Source: Lysobacter enzymogenes
Lineage (GTDB): Bacteria; Pseudomonadota; Gammaproteobacteria; Xanthomonadales; Xanthomonadaceae
Length of the DNA: 64,000 nucleotides
Direction: 5' to 3'
Assembly (NCBI RefSeq): GCF_900106525.1
Contig: NZ_FNOG01000001.1
Coordinates: 1 to 64,000 of the forward strand
In this document: one piece after another, positions 53,315 to 63,546 of the stretch
Layout of the letters: every line of letters starts with the position of its first letter
How positions within the stretch are numbered: position 1 is the first letter of the stretch
Made by a program: the position numbers and the translations under genes
The notes under the pieces: generated by a model
What the model was told of the DNA's origin: nothing
The model's database searches: none
The model's input: only the letters and a program-made list of their open reading frames with translations

Positions 53315-53391
53315 CGGTCGCGGCTCGCGCCGCTCCTACAGGTAGATCGCAACCTTCCGCAGCCGCTGTAGGAGCGGCGCGAGCCGCGACG
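53315..53391. repeat. REP pair, GTAG-headed, divergent
   Basis: An inverse copy ends CTAC at 53339 and a direct copy starts GTAG at 53368. It sits between convergent genes (DUF1697 and the zinc-ribbon protein), where it may help stop transcription. Confidence 0.9.
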
Positions 53392-53463
53392 CGGCCGCAT
53401 CGCCGGCCGATGCGCTGCCTGCAACCAGGGATACCGCGCGCCGCTGCCGCCGCGCACGATCCT

Positions 53464-54411
53464 TCAGCGACGGATCTTGCCGATTTCGTCCAGCGCCGCC
53501 TGGGTGCGCGCCTGGCGCTGGATCTCGATCTGCTGGCGCTGCAGGATCAACTGGGCGATGTCTGCGATCATTCGGTTGTACTGCTCGCCGGCCTGCGCAT
53601 CGGCGAACACCAGGTTGCCGTCGTCGTTGAGATCGATGTGCTGGCGTTGCGCGTCGACCAGGTCGTAGACGCGCTGGGTCTTCTCGATCGTGGCGCGGCG
53701 GTTGCTCATCAGCGCCGCGTCTTCCTCGCTCTCGCGCGCGAGGTTGCGCGCGAACTCGCTCATCAGCGCGCGCGCGTCGGGCCCTTCGCCGACCAGCGCC
53801 TGCAGGCGCCGCGACGCGTCGAGCTGGCTGGCGCGCTTGATCGACAGCGAGTAGTTGAGCAACTGCGCGTACTGCTGGTTGGCGCGGCGCGCGGCCGCGG
53901 TGCCCTGGGCGCCGAGCAGGGTTTCCGGCATCAGCTGGTTGTCCAGGCGCAGCGCGGCGATGCGCGCCTCGACCTGGGCCTGGCGATAGCGGCTGCGGTC
54001 GCCGACCTCGCGCATGATCGTGCCGATGCCCGCCCGCACCGCCTCGGGCGTGCGCGCCAGCGGCAGCGCGGTCGCGGCCGAGGGCATCGGCCCGGCGAGG
54101 TTTTCGCGGCCGTCGGGCCGGTTGAGGCGCTGCTGTTCGCGCAGCAGCAGCTCGCGGCTGTCGGCGGCGTCGTTGCGGGCCTTGTTGCGCGTGTCGATGA
54201 ACTCGACGACGTCGTCGCGGATCGTCGACGCCACCAGCAGCGTCAGCACGACCGCGGCGAGGATCGGGACCATGCGCCGGTACATCGGATTGGCCAGCCA
54301 CCAACCCCAGGTCGAGGCCTTGCCGCCGGCCGGCAGCGGAATGCCGCAATGCGGGCAGCGCCAATCGCCGGAGCGGATGGGCCGGTGGCAACTGCGGCAC
54401 TGGATCGACAA
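53464..54411 (-). CDS. Zinc-ribbon, one-pass membrane coiled-coil protein
   Basis: A 315-residue protein with four Cys at 5, 8, 19 and 22 (CRSCHRPIRSGDWRCPHCG), then a membrane helix at about 48-65 (VPILAAVVLTLLVASTI), then about 240 residues of charged helix. NDDGNLVFADA near 265 resembles a calcium-loop motif. The design equals that of 48039. The two probably share ancestry, but their long parts have diverged. Role unknown. Confidence 0.65.
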   Translation of the reverse strand: MSIQCRSCHRPIRSGDWRCPHCGIPLPAGGKASTWGWWLANPMYRRMVPILAAVVLTLLVASTIRDDVVEFIDTRNKARNDAADSRELLLREQQRLNRPDGRENLAGPMPSAATALPLARTPEAVRAGIGTIMREVGDRSRYRQAQVEARIAALRLDNQLMPETLLGAQGTAAARRANQQYAQLLNYSLSIKRASQLDASRRLQALVGEGPDARALMSEFARNLARESEEDAALMSNRRATIEKTQRVYDLVDAQRQHIDLNDDGNLVFADAQAGEQYNRMIADIAQLILQRQQIEIQRQARTQAALDEIGKIRR

Positions 54412-54583
54412 GGACCGGCCTCCTGGCGCGGGGCCGCCGCAGCGGCGGCGGAACGGGACGGCGCGATTATCGGCGAGGGTGCGGGTTAGCGGCCAGTCCT
54501 GGGCGAAGCCGGCCGCCGGGCCGGACGCAACCGCCGGCGCACTGGCTACACTGCCGGTATCGCTTTATCGCTGGCCCAGCCGC

Positions 54584-55345
54584 ATGTTCCGCATCGCTTA
54601 TCTCGAACAACGCGGGGACCGACTCGGTCACGAGGAGCGCCTGGCCGCCGGCGTCCTGGCCGAACGCGGGATCGAAGTCCGCCTGTACCGGCGCAAGCAG
54701 ATCGAGCGGCGCGTGCTGCCGCTGGACGAGACCTGTTTCGTGATGGGCACCGAGCCATGCGTGCGCGGAGCGATGAAACAGTTGGGCATCGCGGTGCCGA
54801 CGCCCGACGATTACCCCGAGTCGTTGCAGCCTTGGCTGCGGCGGCGCGTATGGCGCGAGCGCTTGGACGCAGTCGCGAACCGGGTGAGCGAAGGCGCCCA
54901 AGGCGGCGTGTTCGTCAAGCCGGCCGAACGGCTGAAGACCTTCACCGGGCGGGTGTTCGACCATCCGGGCGATCTGTACTTTCTCGGCGGCGCGTCGCGC
55001 CGGCAGACGGTATGGTGCTCGCAGCCAGTGCGCTGGCGCTCGGAATTCCGCGCCTATGTGATCGGCGCGCAGGTGGTCGCGCTGGATCATTACCACGGCG
55101 ATCCGGCGCTGCGCCCGTGCGAGCGCGAGATCGCCGAGGCCGTGCGGGCCTACCACGCCAGCGGTGCGGCGCCGGCGGGTTATGGCATCGACTTCGGCGT
55201 CCTCGACGACGGCCGCACCGCATTGATCGAAGCCAACGACGGCTACGCGCTGGGCGCCTACGCCGTCGACGCCGTGCCGTACACCGATCTGCTGCTGGCG
55301 CGCTGGGCGCAGCTGATGGCTACGCGGGCGCTGGCCGGCGCCTGA
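54584..55345 (+). CDS. ATP-grasp-like protein (DUF4343 type)
   Basis: A 253-residue protein. The middle has FVKPAERLKTFTGRV (an ATP-grasp lysine position), SEFRAYVIGAQVVAL and a C-terminal metal-binding-like YGIDFGVLDDGRTALIEANDGYALG. These fit short ATP-grasp proteins, which join a carboxylate to an amine using ATP. ATG 54584 was selected because the first strand (FRIAYLEQRG) begins there. Substrates are unknown; such proteins sometimes modify peptides, but no precursor peptide was seen nearby. Confidence 0.72.
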   Translation: MFRIAYLEQRGDRLGHEERLAAGVLAERGIEVRLYRRKQIERRVLPLDETCFVMGTEPCVRGAMKQLGIAVPTPDDYPESLQPWLRRRVWRERLDAVANRVSEGAQGGVFVKPAERLKTFTGRVFDHPGDLYFLGGASRRQTVWCSQPVRWRSEFRAYVIGAQVVALDHYHGDPALRPCEREIAEAVRAYHASGAAPAGYGIDFGVLDDGRTALIEANDGYALGAYAVDAVPYTDLLLARWAQLMATRALAGA

Positions 55346-55521
55346 CCGGGCGTTCGCAGCGCGGTCCGGGCCGGAGCGCGAAGCCGGCGGAAATTTTTTT
55401 CGCGGGGCTGTCGATTCCTGCGATCCTGGCTCGTCGCAGTCATGAGCAGGCGGGAATGCGGCCTCACCAGGTCGGTTCCGGCGCCCGCCGTCCCCTTACC
55501 CTCGCAGCCAGGACTTACGCC

Positions 55522-55941
55522 ATGACCACCCACGCCCAAATGTTCGTCAACCTGCCGGTGCAGAATCTCGACCGTTCGGTCGCTTTCTTCACCGCGCTCG
55601 GCTACAGCTTCAACCCGCAGTTCACCGACGAGAACGCCACCTGCATGCTGCTCGGCGAGAATCTGTTCGCGATGCTGCTGGTGCGGCCGTTCTTCCAGAC
55701 CTTCACCCAGAAGGAGCTGATCGATCCGCAGCGCCAGGTGCAGACCCTGGTGGCGCTGCCGCTGGGCAGCCGCGCCGAGGTCGATGCGCTGGCCGACAAG
55801 GCCGTCGCCGCCGGCGCCAAGGCGCACGAGCCGAAGGACTACGGCTTCATGTACCAGCGCGCTTACGACGATCTGGACGGCAACACCTGGGAAATCTTCC
55901 ACATGGATCCCAACGCGATGCCGGGCGACGCGCAGGCCTGA
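55522..55941 (+). CDS. VOC-family glyoxalase-like protein
   Basis: A 139-residue vicinal-oxygen-chelate protein. The beta-alpha-beta-beta-beta pattern is seen in QMFVNLPVQNLDRSVAFFTALGY and the end segment YDDLDGNTWEIFHMDP; Glu in WEIF is a usual metal ligand. Soluble. ATG 55522 has GGACTTACGCC upstream. The substrate is unknown. A strong terminator follows at 55978. Confidence 0.88.
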   Translation: MTTHAQMFVNLPVQNLDRSVAFFTALGYSFNPQFTDENATCMLLGENLFAMLLVRPFFQTFTQKELIDPQRQVQTLVALPLGSRAEVDALADKAVAAGAKAHEPKDYGFMYQRAYDDLDGNTWEIFHMDPNAMPGDAQA

Positions 55942-55977
55942 GCGCGCGGGCGCGCTGCCGCGCCCGCAGCGGCGAAA

Positions 55978-56008
55978 CGAAAAGGCCCCGCATCGCGGGG
56001 CCTTTTCG
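55978..56008. terminator. Bidirectional intrinsic terminator
   Basis: The 14-bp perfect stem AAAAGGCCCCGC/GCGGGGCCTTTT (extended by CG) has a 3-nt loop and A/T runs on both strands. It lies between the convergent VOC gene and DUF3016 gene and can serve both. Confidence 0.95.
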
Positions 56009-56043
56009 CAGGAGCCAATCCGGGGTCGGGCCCGGCCGGCGGA

Positions 56044-56616
56044 TCAGCGCGCTGCGCTGCGCGCGTCGGCCTTGAACTCGCGGAACGCCCAGCTGTCGAT
56101 CAGCCGCTTCTCGTAGCGCAGCGGGTCGGTCTGTCCGGCGGCGCGCGGGCCCATCAGGAAACTCATGTCGCGCAGGGTGCGCTGGCCTTGTTCGATCACC
56201 TGGCCGTTGGCGTCGCTGAGGGTGAACTTCAGGTCGATGCGCGGCGGGTAGATGTCGCGGATGAAGCGGGTGTCGTCGAACTGCGGGCCGTGCCAGGGCT
56301 CGTAGTCGCCGGCGCGCTTGACGTCGGTGATGTCCACGCTCAGGCGCTGGCCGGGCGTCAGTTCGCGCTCGGTGCGCTTGCGCACGTACTGGGCGAGCTG
56401 TTCGACCCAGTTGCCGCGGCGCGCTTCGAAGCGGTTGCGGCTCTGGCGGATTTCGGTGAATTGCTCGGGATTGTCCCAGCGCACGTCGACCGCGCCCTGG
56501 GCGGGCAGCGCGCGCGGCGCTTCGGGGTCGGTGACGGTGCGGGACTTGGCGCCGGCGGCGCCGCTCGCCAGGACGGCGGCGGTGGCCAGGGCCAGCAATG
56601 CGGTGCGCAGTTTCAT
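56044..56616 (-). CDS. Exported DUF3016 protein
   Basis: A 190-residue exported protein. The signal peptide is about 1-23 (ALLALATAAVLASGAAGA). The DUF3016 pattern is visible: VDVRWDNPEQFTEIR, then LSVDITDVKRAGDYEPWHG, PPRIDLKFTLSDANGQVIEQG and LRDMSFL. DUF3016 proteins are periplasmic and of unknown function. ATG 56616 is the only good start. Confidence 0.85.
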   Translation of the reverse strand: MKLRTALLALATAAVLASGAAGAKSRTVTDPEAPRALPAQGAVDVRWDNPEQFTEIRQSRNRFEARRGNWVEQLAQYVRKRTERELTPGQRLSVDITDVKRAGDYEPWHGPQFDDTRFIRDIYPPRIDLKFTLSDANGQVIEQGQRTLRDMSFLMGPRAAGQTDPLRYEKRLIDSWAFREFKADARSAAR

Positions 56617-56747
56617 GGCGTTCTCCGCAGGTGGGGATGGCACCGATTCTCCGCCTGCGCCGGGCCGCGGGCCAGTGCGGCCGGGCCTGCGTTGGCGGCA
56701 GTTCACGATGATTGCGGCGGCGCGACGACCGTTCGTTCGCAGCCGCG

Positions 56748-57140
56748 CTATTCGCAGGCGCGGCCGTCGCCGTCGCGGTCCAGGCGGCGCGAATAGCCCG
56801 GATCGCCGCGCATCAGCGGCGCGACGCCGGCGGCGCGGGCGGCGCTGCAATTGGGGTAATAGGTCTCGGCGGCGGTATCGCGCCATGCCGCGGCGGGCGA
56901 CACCGGGCGGGGCTCGCGCCGCGTCGGCGCGGCCGGGCGCGACGGCGGCGCCCAGCCCAGGCCGGCGGCCGGGATGGAGGCGCGGTGGCAGTGGTAACCG
57001 CCGCGTTTGCGGTCGTGATGGCAGCCGTGCTTGTCCAGGCCGCCGCCGTGCGCCGGCGCGGGCGGCGGCGCGACGACCAGCAGCGCCGCCAGCGCCGCGC
57101 TCAATCCGGCGCGTACGCGCCAAGGTTCGGTTCGATGCAT
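56748..57140 (-). CDS. Exported YHYH/excalibur-domain protein
   Basis: A 130-residue exported protein. The signal peptide ends near PAPAHGG. A YHYH-type segment follows, KHGCHHDRKRGGYHCH, then an Ala/Pro linker. The C-terminal excalibur domain (about 95-130) contains YYPNCSAARAAG and DRDGDGRACE, an Asp-rich loop that binds calcium in related proteins. Found often in secreted or surface proteins. ATG 57140 was chosen over 57164, whose extra residues (MARGRGKA) weaken the signal peptide. Confidence 0.75.
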   Translation of the reverse strand: MHRTEPWRVRAGLSAALAALLVVAPPPAPAHGGGLDKHGCHHDRKRGGYHCHRASIPAAGLGWAPPSRPAAPTRREPRPVSPAAAWRDTAAETYYPNCSAARAAGVAPLMRGDPGYSRRLDRDGDGRACE

Positions 57141-57201
57141 TGCCTTCCCCCGTCCCCGCGCCAACGCGGCGCGGGACGGGAAGCGGACAAGGCGCCGGCT
57201 C

Positions 57202-59337
57202 TCAGCGCGCGACCGCTGCGCGCGGGGTGAAGTCCACCCGCTGCTGCTCGACGATGCGGCCGCTCTGCTCGCGGCCTTCGACCAGCTCGTAGCCGAGCAG
57301 GGCGAACACCCGCGGGCCGACGAAGATCGGGCGGGCGTTGCCGTACCAATCCACGCAGCTGGCCAGGCAGCCGTCGTCGCTGTCGGTGCCGGCGGGGCGG
57401 CGCGAGGCCAGTTCGCCGAGCGGGCTCAGCGCCAGCTCCTGGTTGCGCAGATACAGCACGCGCGCGTTGAAGCGGCCCTGCGCGTCGGCGCCGAGCGTGG
57501 GCAGGCCGAGCACGCCGCGTCCGGCGCTGTCGGCGCGGTAGAAGAAGCCGTGGCTGCGCTGGTCGGCCTGGGCCGCGCGCGATTGCACGTAATCGCCGGC
57601 GATGCGCGCGCCGGCGTCCAGGCGCACGCTGGTGAAGTGCAGGTCGGTATCGACCGGTTCGTTGGCAATCGGCGGCATGGGCGGTAGCGGCGGCAGCGGC
57701 ACCGGCGGCATCGGGGCCGGCGGAATCTCGACCACTTCTTCCTCGACCCGTGCGGCGTCGGCGGTGGATTGCAGCAACGATACCGGCAGGGATTGCGGCA
57801 CCGTTTGCGGTGCGGTTTCGGCTAGCGGTTTCGACGCGGACTTCGACGCCGGCGGCAGCGGCGCATACGCCTGGCCGATCGCGATGGCGTTCTCGCCCAG
57901 CGCGTCCACGCGCTCGACCCAATGCGGCAGCGGCAGCACCGTGGTCGGCTCGCGCCGGGCGTAACGCAGCGCGTACAGGCCCTGCGGCCGGCGCGCCTCG
58001 TCGCCCCAATGGCCGCCGAAACCGAACACCAGCCAGTCGCCGATATAGCGCGCGTGCAGCGAGCCGGGCTGGCCGCCGGCTTCGGGCAGCGGGCGATAGG
58101 CGGAAGCCGAGGCGATGCCGCGGCCGTCGCCGAACTCGCTCAGGCGCACGCGCAGCAAGGCCAGGTCGCCGGCCTCGACCTGCGCGGCCCACATGCCTTC
58201 GCCGCGGCCTTCGCTGGCGACCAGCACGTTGAGCCAGCCGTCGCGCTCGAGAAAGCTCATCTGGTCGATCGGCGCGCCGTCGGCGCGCAGGGCGCTGGGT
58301 GCGGCGCCGTCCAGCGGCAGCCGGTAGACGGTGGCGTCGGGACGCTTGGCGGCGGTCGCGGCCGTCTTCGTCTTCGCCGCGGCGGGCGCCGGCCCGCTCG
58401 GGTTCTGGGTCCACACGTAGACCGCGTCGCTGGCGACATAGAAGCTGCGGCCGGGTTCGCCGAGCGCGGCGCTGGAGCGGCAACGCATCGGCGCGCCGCC
58501 CAGGTCGCATACCGTCACCGTGTGCAGGGTCGGCTGCTCGGCGTCGAGCGAGTCGGGCCCGTAATAGATGCGTTGCGCCGGCAACAGGCGTTCGAACTCG
58601 CTCGGCAGCGCGCCGGTGCGCCAGCGGCGCAGCGCTGGCAGCGAGGCTTCCGGGTGCTGCTCGTCGTAGCCGTAGACGCTCATCGGCGCATAGAAGATCA
58701 GCTGCTTGCCGATCAGCCGGCTGGCGTAGTTGCTGGCCGAGTAATAGTCGCTGCTGCGCAGGTGATAGGTGGCGCGGTAGCTCAGGCCGCCGTCGGCGCT
58801 GAGGTCGAACAGGCCGATCTCGGTGCCGCCGCGCTCGTAGCTGTAGCCGATCACCACCACCTGGCCGTCGGCGACCAGCATCTCGTCGTACCAGGTGCCG
58901 CTGGGGTCGGTGCCCGGCGCGAACGCGTCGACCGAGGAACGCGCGCGCAGCCCGCCGCCGCCGATGTCGAGGCTGAACAAGCGGCCGCGGCGCAGCACGA
59001 TCAGGTGGTCGCCCTGTTTCTTGACGATGTCGCCTTCGTCGACGCCGGCGGTCTGGACGTTGGTGATCGCATCGCTGGCGGTGGACGCGGCGTCGGCCGC
59101 GGCCATCGGCGCGGGCGCCATCGCCATCGGCGCGTCGGGCAGCGCCAGCGTCTGCGGCTCGGGTTCGCGGCGCAGATGCGCGAAGGCCGCGCTCAGCGCC
59201 TTGTCGTCGGCGAACGCGGGCAGGGCCTGGGGCGCGGCGGCGGCCGGCGGCGGCGCAGGGGCGGGCTGGCAGGCGCTCAGCAGCAGCGCGGCGGCCAGCG
59301 GCCAGGACAGGCGTGGGGACAGCGGGAGCGAAGGCAT
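57202..59337 (-). CDS. Beta-propeller domain lipoprotein
   Basis: A 711-residue secreted lipoprotein. The signal peptide ends at LLLSAC, a lipobox with Cys near 23. A Pro/Ala-rich linker follows. TNVQTAGVDEGDIVKKQGDH at about 92-111 is the typical entry of the beta-propeller family with this architecture. Many blade-like repeats with VxVxxY and WYxN patterns fill the rest. A Met-Pro-rich low-complexity insert (PPAPMPPVPLPPLPPMPP) is near 540-560. It may form a surface-exposed binding platform. ATG 59337 gives a complete lipoprotein. Substrate unknown. Confidence 0.82.
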   Translation of the reverse strand: MPSLPLSPRLSWPLAAALLLSACQPAPAPPPAAAAPQALPAFADDKALSAAFAHLRREPEPQTLALPDAPMAMAPAPMAAADAASTASDAITNVQTAGVDEGDIVKKQGDHLIVLRRGRLFSLDIGGGGLRARSSVDAFAPGTDPSGTWYDEMLVADGQVVVIGYSYERGGTEIGLFDLSADGGLSYRATYHLRSSDYYSASNYASRLIGKQLIFYAPMSVYGYDEQHPEASLPALRRWRTGALPSEFERLLPAQRIYYGPDSLDAEQPTLHTVTVCDLGGAPMRCRSSAALGEPGRSFYVASDAVYVWTQNPSGPAPAAAKTKTAATAAKRPDATVYRLPLDGAAPSALRADGAPIDQMSFLERDGWLNVLVASEGRGEGMWAAQVEAGDLALLRVRLSEFGDGRGIASASAYRPLPEAGGQPGSLHARYIGDWLVFGFGGHWGDEARRPQGLYALRYARREPTTVLPLPHWVERVDALGENAIAIGQAYAPLPPASKSASKPLAETAPQTVPQSLPVSLLQSTADAARVEEEVVEIPPAPMPPVPLPPLPPMPPIANEPVDTDLHFTSVRLDAGARIAGDYVQSRAAQADQRSHGFFYRADSAGRGVLGLPTLGADAQGRFNARVLYLRNQELALSPLGELASRRPAGTDSDDGCLASCVDWYGNARPIFVGPRVFALLGYELVEGREQSGRIVEQQRVDFTPRAAVAR

Positions 59338-59419
59338 GCGAGTCGTCCTTGAGGCGGTGTACCGCCATCAACGTCCATGTGGTCCCGGCGGGGTCGCGCG
59401 CGGCCTGCGCGCGCCGCGT

Positions 59420-59794
59420 TCAGGCGTCGAAGTGCTTGCGCACCGCTTCGAAATCCAGCACCGGGCGCACCTCGATCCGGCCGGTGCGGCTCCACGGAAA
59501 CTCCTGGGCGATGCGCAGCGCCTCGTCCATGTCGGCCGCCTCGATCAGGTTGAAGCCGCCCAGGTACTCCTTGGCCTCGGCGAAGGGGCCGTCGAGGAAG
59601 GTGGTGCGGCCGCTGCGCGTGCGCAGCGACACCGACTGCGCCGGCGGCGCCAGCATCTGCGAATCCATCAGCTTGCCGTCGGCGCGCATCTGGTCGGCGT
59701 GCTGCAGGCAGCCGCGCATCATGGTCGCGTACTCGCCGTCGGGCAGGGCTTCGATCAGCGCGTCGTCGTTGTAGATCATCACCAGAAACTTCAT
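59420..59794 (-). CDS. YCII-related protein
   Basis: A 124-residue YCII-like protein. Marks are the start MKFLVMIYNDD, a central DGPFAEAKEYLGGFNLIEA (the family's His-Asp position is replaced by a diverse segment) and MDEALRIAQEFP. Such proteins are often linked to ECF sigma factors, but none is present here. Cytoplasmic. ATG 59794 is the first residue of the conserved core. Confidence 0.85.
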   Translation of the reverse strand: MKFLVMIYNDDALIEALPDGEYATMMRGCLQHADQMRADGKLMDSQMLAPPAQSVSLRTRSGRTTFLDGPFAEAKEYLGGFNLIEAADMDEALRIAQEFPWSRTGRIEVRPVLDFEAVRKHFDA

Positions 59795-59985
59795 TCGCGA
59801 CCTCGGTGGCGTGGCGGGGCGCGACCGCGAGGTCGCCGATGCATGCGCCGCAGGATAGCGCCATCGGTGCAGGCCGATGCAGTGACAAAACGCATGCGGG
59901 TTCAGGCTTCGCGGCGCAGTTTCCCCCAGCGCCGGGCCGCGTGGGACCATAACCCGTCCGTTACCCGGCCCCGTCGCCCATCCGC

Positions 59986-60516
59986 ATGCATCCCGAGTTC
60001 GTCTGCCGCCCCATCGCCTACCTGCGCTCGCCCTACGCCCAGCGCATCGACGCGCCGCACCAGTCGACGGTGGTGGCGGGGACCGAAAGCGGCGCGGTGG
60101 TGGACGCTCGGCTGGAGTTCGTCGCCGAGCTGCCGCCGCAGGCCTACGCCGACCTGGCCGGGTTCGAGCGGATCTGGCTGATCTTCGCTTTTCATCGCAG
60201 CCAGGGCTGGAACGCGCAGGTGAAACCGCCGCGCGGCGGGCCCAAGCGCGGGGTGCTGGCCACGCGCTCGCCGCACCGGCCCAATCCGCTGGGGCTGTCG
60301 GCGGTGGAACTGGTGGCGGTGGAGGACGGCGCGCTGGTGCTGCGCGGGGTCGACCTGCTCGACGGCACGCCGGTGCTCGACATCAAGCCGTACGTGCCCT
60401 ATGCCGACGCCTTCGTCGGCGCGCGCGCCGGTTGGATCGATCAGATCGACGCCGCCCAGGGCCGCCATTCCGCGCCCGGCCCGAAGCGGCCGCGGCGGCC
60501 GCCGGGGCCGGGTTGA
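59986..60516 (+). CDS. trmO: tRNA (t6A37)-methyltransferase TrmO
   Basis: A 176-residue TrmO, which methylates the N6-threonylcarbamoyladenosine at position 37 of some tRNAs using SAM. Family signature segments are PIAYLRSPY, FERIWLIFAFH, VKPPRGGPKRGVLATRSPHRPNPLGLS and LDGTPVLDIKPYVPYAD. It is shorter than the E. coli protein (235 residues), lacking its C-terminal extension, which is normal in many bacteria. ATG 59986 is the clear start. Confidence 0.92.
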   Translation: MHPEFVCRPIAYLRSPYAQRIDAPHQSTVVAGTESGAVVDARLEFVAELPPQAYADLAGFERIWLIFAFHRSQGWNAQVKPPRGGPKRGVLATRSPHRPNPLGLSAVELVAVEDGALVLRGVDLLDGTPVLDIKPYVPYADAFVGARAGWIDQIDAAQGRHSAPGPKRPRRPPGPG

Positions 60517-60757
60517 GGGCGCTTGGCGCGGCTGCCGCGGGCGCGTCTCAGCCCGTGGGACGCGGATCGGCATGCTGTCCGGCGCTGCCTTGACGGGGCG
60601 TGGCCCCGGCGCTAGTTTCCCAACCGGTTAACTACCACAGCTCCACATAAGATCGATCCAACTCTTTCGGTCCGTGCCGCCCGGCTTCGGTTCCTTCCCG
60701 GCTTCCAGCAAGCGCGGGAGGCCGCGGCGCGGCGTTTCCTCGCTCAGGAGTTCCGAC

Positions 60758-61264
60758 ATGACGTCCGACGGTTCCAGCACGCTCGCGGTGGCGCCCGCGC
60801 GCACGACCCACCGTATCGAAGAGCGCAGCATCGTTCTGCAACGCATCATCCACGCCCCGCGCGACCTGGTGTTCCTGGCCTGGACCGACCCGGTGCACAT
60901 CGCCCGCTGGTGGGGCCCGCACGGTTTCCGCAGCGTGGTGCGGCAGATGGACGTGCGCGTGGGCGGACAGTTCCGCATCTGCATGGTCGGCCCCGACGGT
61001 GCCGAGTATCCGATCAAGGGGCTGTACCGGCAGATCGTGGAACCGCAGCGGCTGGTCTACACCGACGACTGGGACGACGAGCGCGCGCCGCAACCCTCGG
61101 AAGTGACCGTCGACTTCGCCGACGTGGGCCCGGAAGAAACGTTGCTGACCGTAGCGATCGTGTTCCCCGGCCGCGGCGAGCGCGAACACGCGCAGGCGCA
61201 GGGCCTGGTGCCGGGCTGGAGCGATTCGTTCGAACGCGTGGACGCGTACCTGGCCGAGCGCTGA
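60758..61264 (+). CDS. AHSA1/SRPBCC-family protein
   Basis: A 168-residue START-like protein of the AHSA1 group. Signs are [39 protein letters not shown], and [18 protein letters not shown]. It is cytoplasmic, with a hydrophobic cavity for small ligands; in other bacteria such proteins often sit by an ArsR regulator, which is missing here. ATG 60758 has CAGGAG upstream. The gap before it (60517-60757) has a short palindrome AACCGGTT at 60622. Confidence 0.88.
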   Translation: MTSDGSSTLAVAPARTTHRIEERSIVLQRIIHAPRDLVFLAWTDPVHIARWWGPHGFRSVVRQMDVRVGGQFRICMVGPDGAEYPIKGLYRQIVEPQRLVYTDDWDDERAPQPSEVTVDFADVGPEETLLTVAIVFPGRGEREHAQAQGLVPGWSDSFERVDAYLAER

Positions 61265-61452
61265 GGCGCGCGCCGCCCGCGCCTGGGTGTGGGCGGCGGC
61301 GTTGCATGTGCGCGCACGGTCTGTTTTGCGCGGGGTTGCGCGCGCCGGCGGCATTCGCGCGCTGCCGCCGTTACCATCGCAGCGACCCGCCGTTCCGGCG
61401 TTTCGCCACAGCCACCGCCGCGCGCGCCGCGCGCGGCCTTCGCGGAGCCGCC

Positions 61453-62441
<989 letters not shown>

Positions 62442-62445
<4 letters not shown>

Positions 62446-63203
62446 ACGTGCATGCGATCAAGGCGATCTATTTCTTCGAGATGCACCGCACCTTCCGCAC
62501 CCTGATGCAGTCCATCGCCACGCCGGTGCTGTCGACCTCGTTGTACTTCATCGTGTTCGGCTCGGCGATCGGTTCGCGCATGGTCGAGATCGGCGGGATC
62601 AGCTACGCGGCCTTCATCGTGCCGGGCCTGATCATGATGTCGCTGCTGACCGAGAGCATCTCCAACGCCTCCTTCGGCATCTACCTGCCCAAATGGTCGG
62701 GCACGATCTACGAACTGCTGTCGGCGCCGGTGTCGTTCATCGAGGCGATCTGCGGCTACGTCGGCGCGGCGGCGACCAAGTCGGTGATCCTGGGCACGCT
62801 GATGCTCATCACCGCGCGCTGCTTCGTCGATTTCGAGATCGTGCATCCGGTGTGGATGGTCGTGTTCCTGGTCCTGACCGCGGTCACCTTCAGCCTGTTC
62901 GGCTTCATCATCGGGGTGTGGGCGGACGGGTTCGAGAAGCTGCAGATGATTCCGATGATGATCGTGATGCCGCTGACCTTCCTCGGCGGCAGCTTCTACT
63001 CCATCGACATGCTGCCGCCGTTCTGGCGCTCGGTGTCGCTGTTCAACCCGGTGGTGTACCTGGTCAACGGCTTTCGCTGGAGCTTCTACGGCAAGTCGGA
63101 TGTGGACATCGGGCTGAGTGTGGGGATGACGGCGGGGTTCATGGTGCTGTGCCTGGTGGTGGTGTGGTGGATCTTCCGGACCGGGTACAAGCTCAAGAGC
63201 TGA
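62442..63203 (+). CDS. ABC-2 type permease, YadH-like
   Basis: A 253-residue inner-membrane permease with about six helices. It pairs with the ATPase upstream. Recognisable parts are [21 protein letters not shown] near the start, [19 protein letters not shown], and [20 protein letters not shown] before helix 5, a pattern of the ABC-2 family. It overlaps the ATPase by ATGA, so the pair is an operon. Exported substrate unknown. Confidence 0.92.
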
Positions 63204-63546
63204 GGCGCCGAGGAACTGTTCCCTCTCCCGCTGGCGGGAGAGGGCTAGGGTGAGGGGATGAGCGCCGCAGGCGCGAATTTCGCTGTTGACGGATACCGCG
63301 CGCCCTCACCCCAACCCGCACCTCGGCCCGAACGCAGAGCGTTCGGGCGTTCGGCGCTGCGCGAGCCGATGGCTCGCAAGCGCAGCCCCTCACCCCACAA
63401 GCGGGAGAGGGGCTTCAAAGCCTAGTGTTCGATACCTGCAAACCCTGCCGTATACCGAGCCCCCGGAGTATGCTGCGCCGGTCCCGGCCCGGCCGCGCTG
63501 AGCGCAGTGCGGTCGTCGCGCCGGACCGCAGCCGGAGTTCCCGCGG
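63204..63546. repeat. Gene-free region with composite repeat
   Basis: Copies of the element CCTCTCCCGC...GGGAGAGGG and CCCTCACCCCA lie at about 63221-63257, 63301-63320 and 63388-63416, in opposed orientations, so the whole block can fold. This is a frequent Xanthomonadaceae repeat. The stretch 63420-63546 is the upstream region of the permease gene, with no clear promoter boxes. Confidence 0.8.

Noticed and set aside
60622-60629. AACCGGTT as an ArsR-type operator before the AHSA1 gene
   Set aside because: Only 8 bp of symmetry and no ArsR gene nearby; too weak to call.
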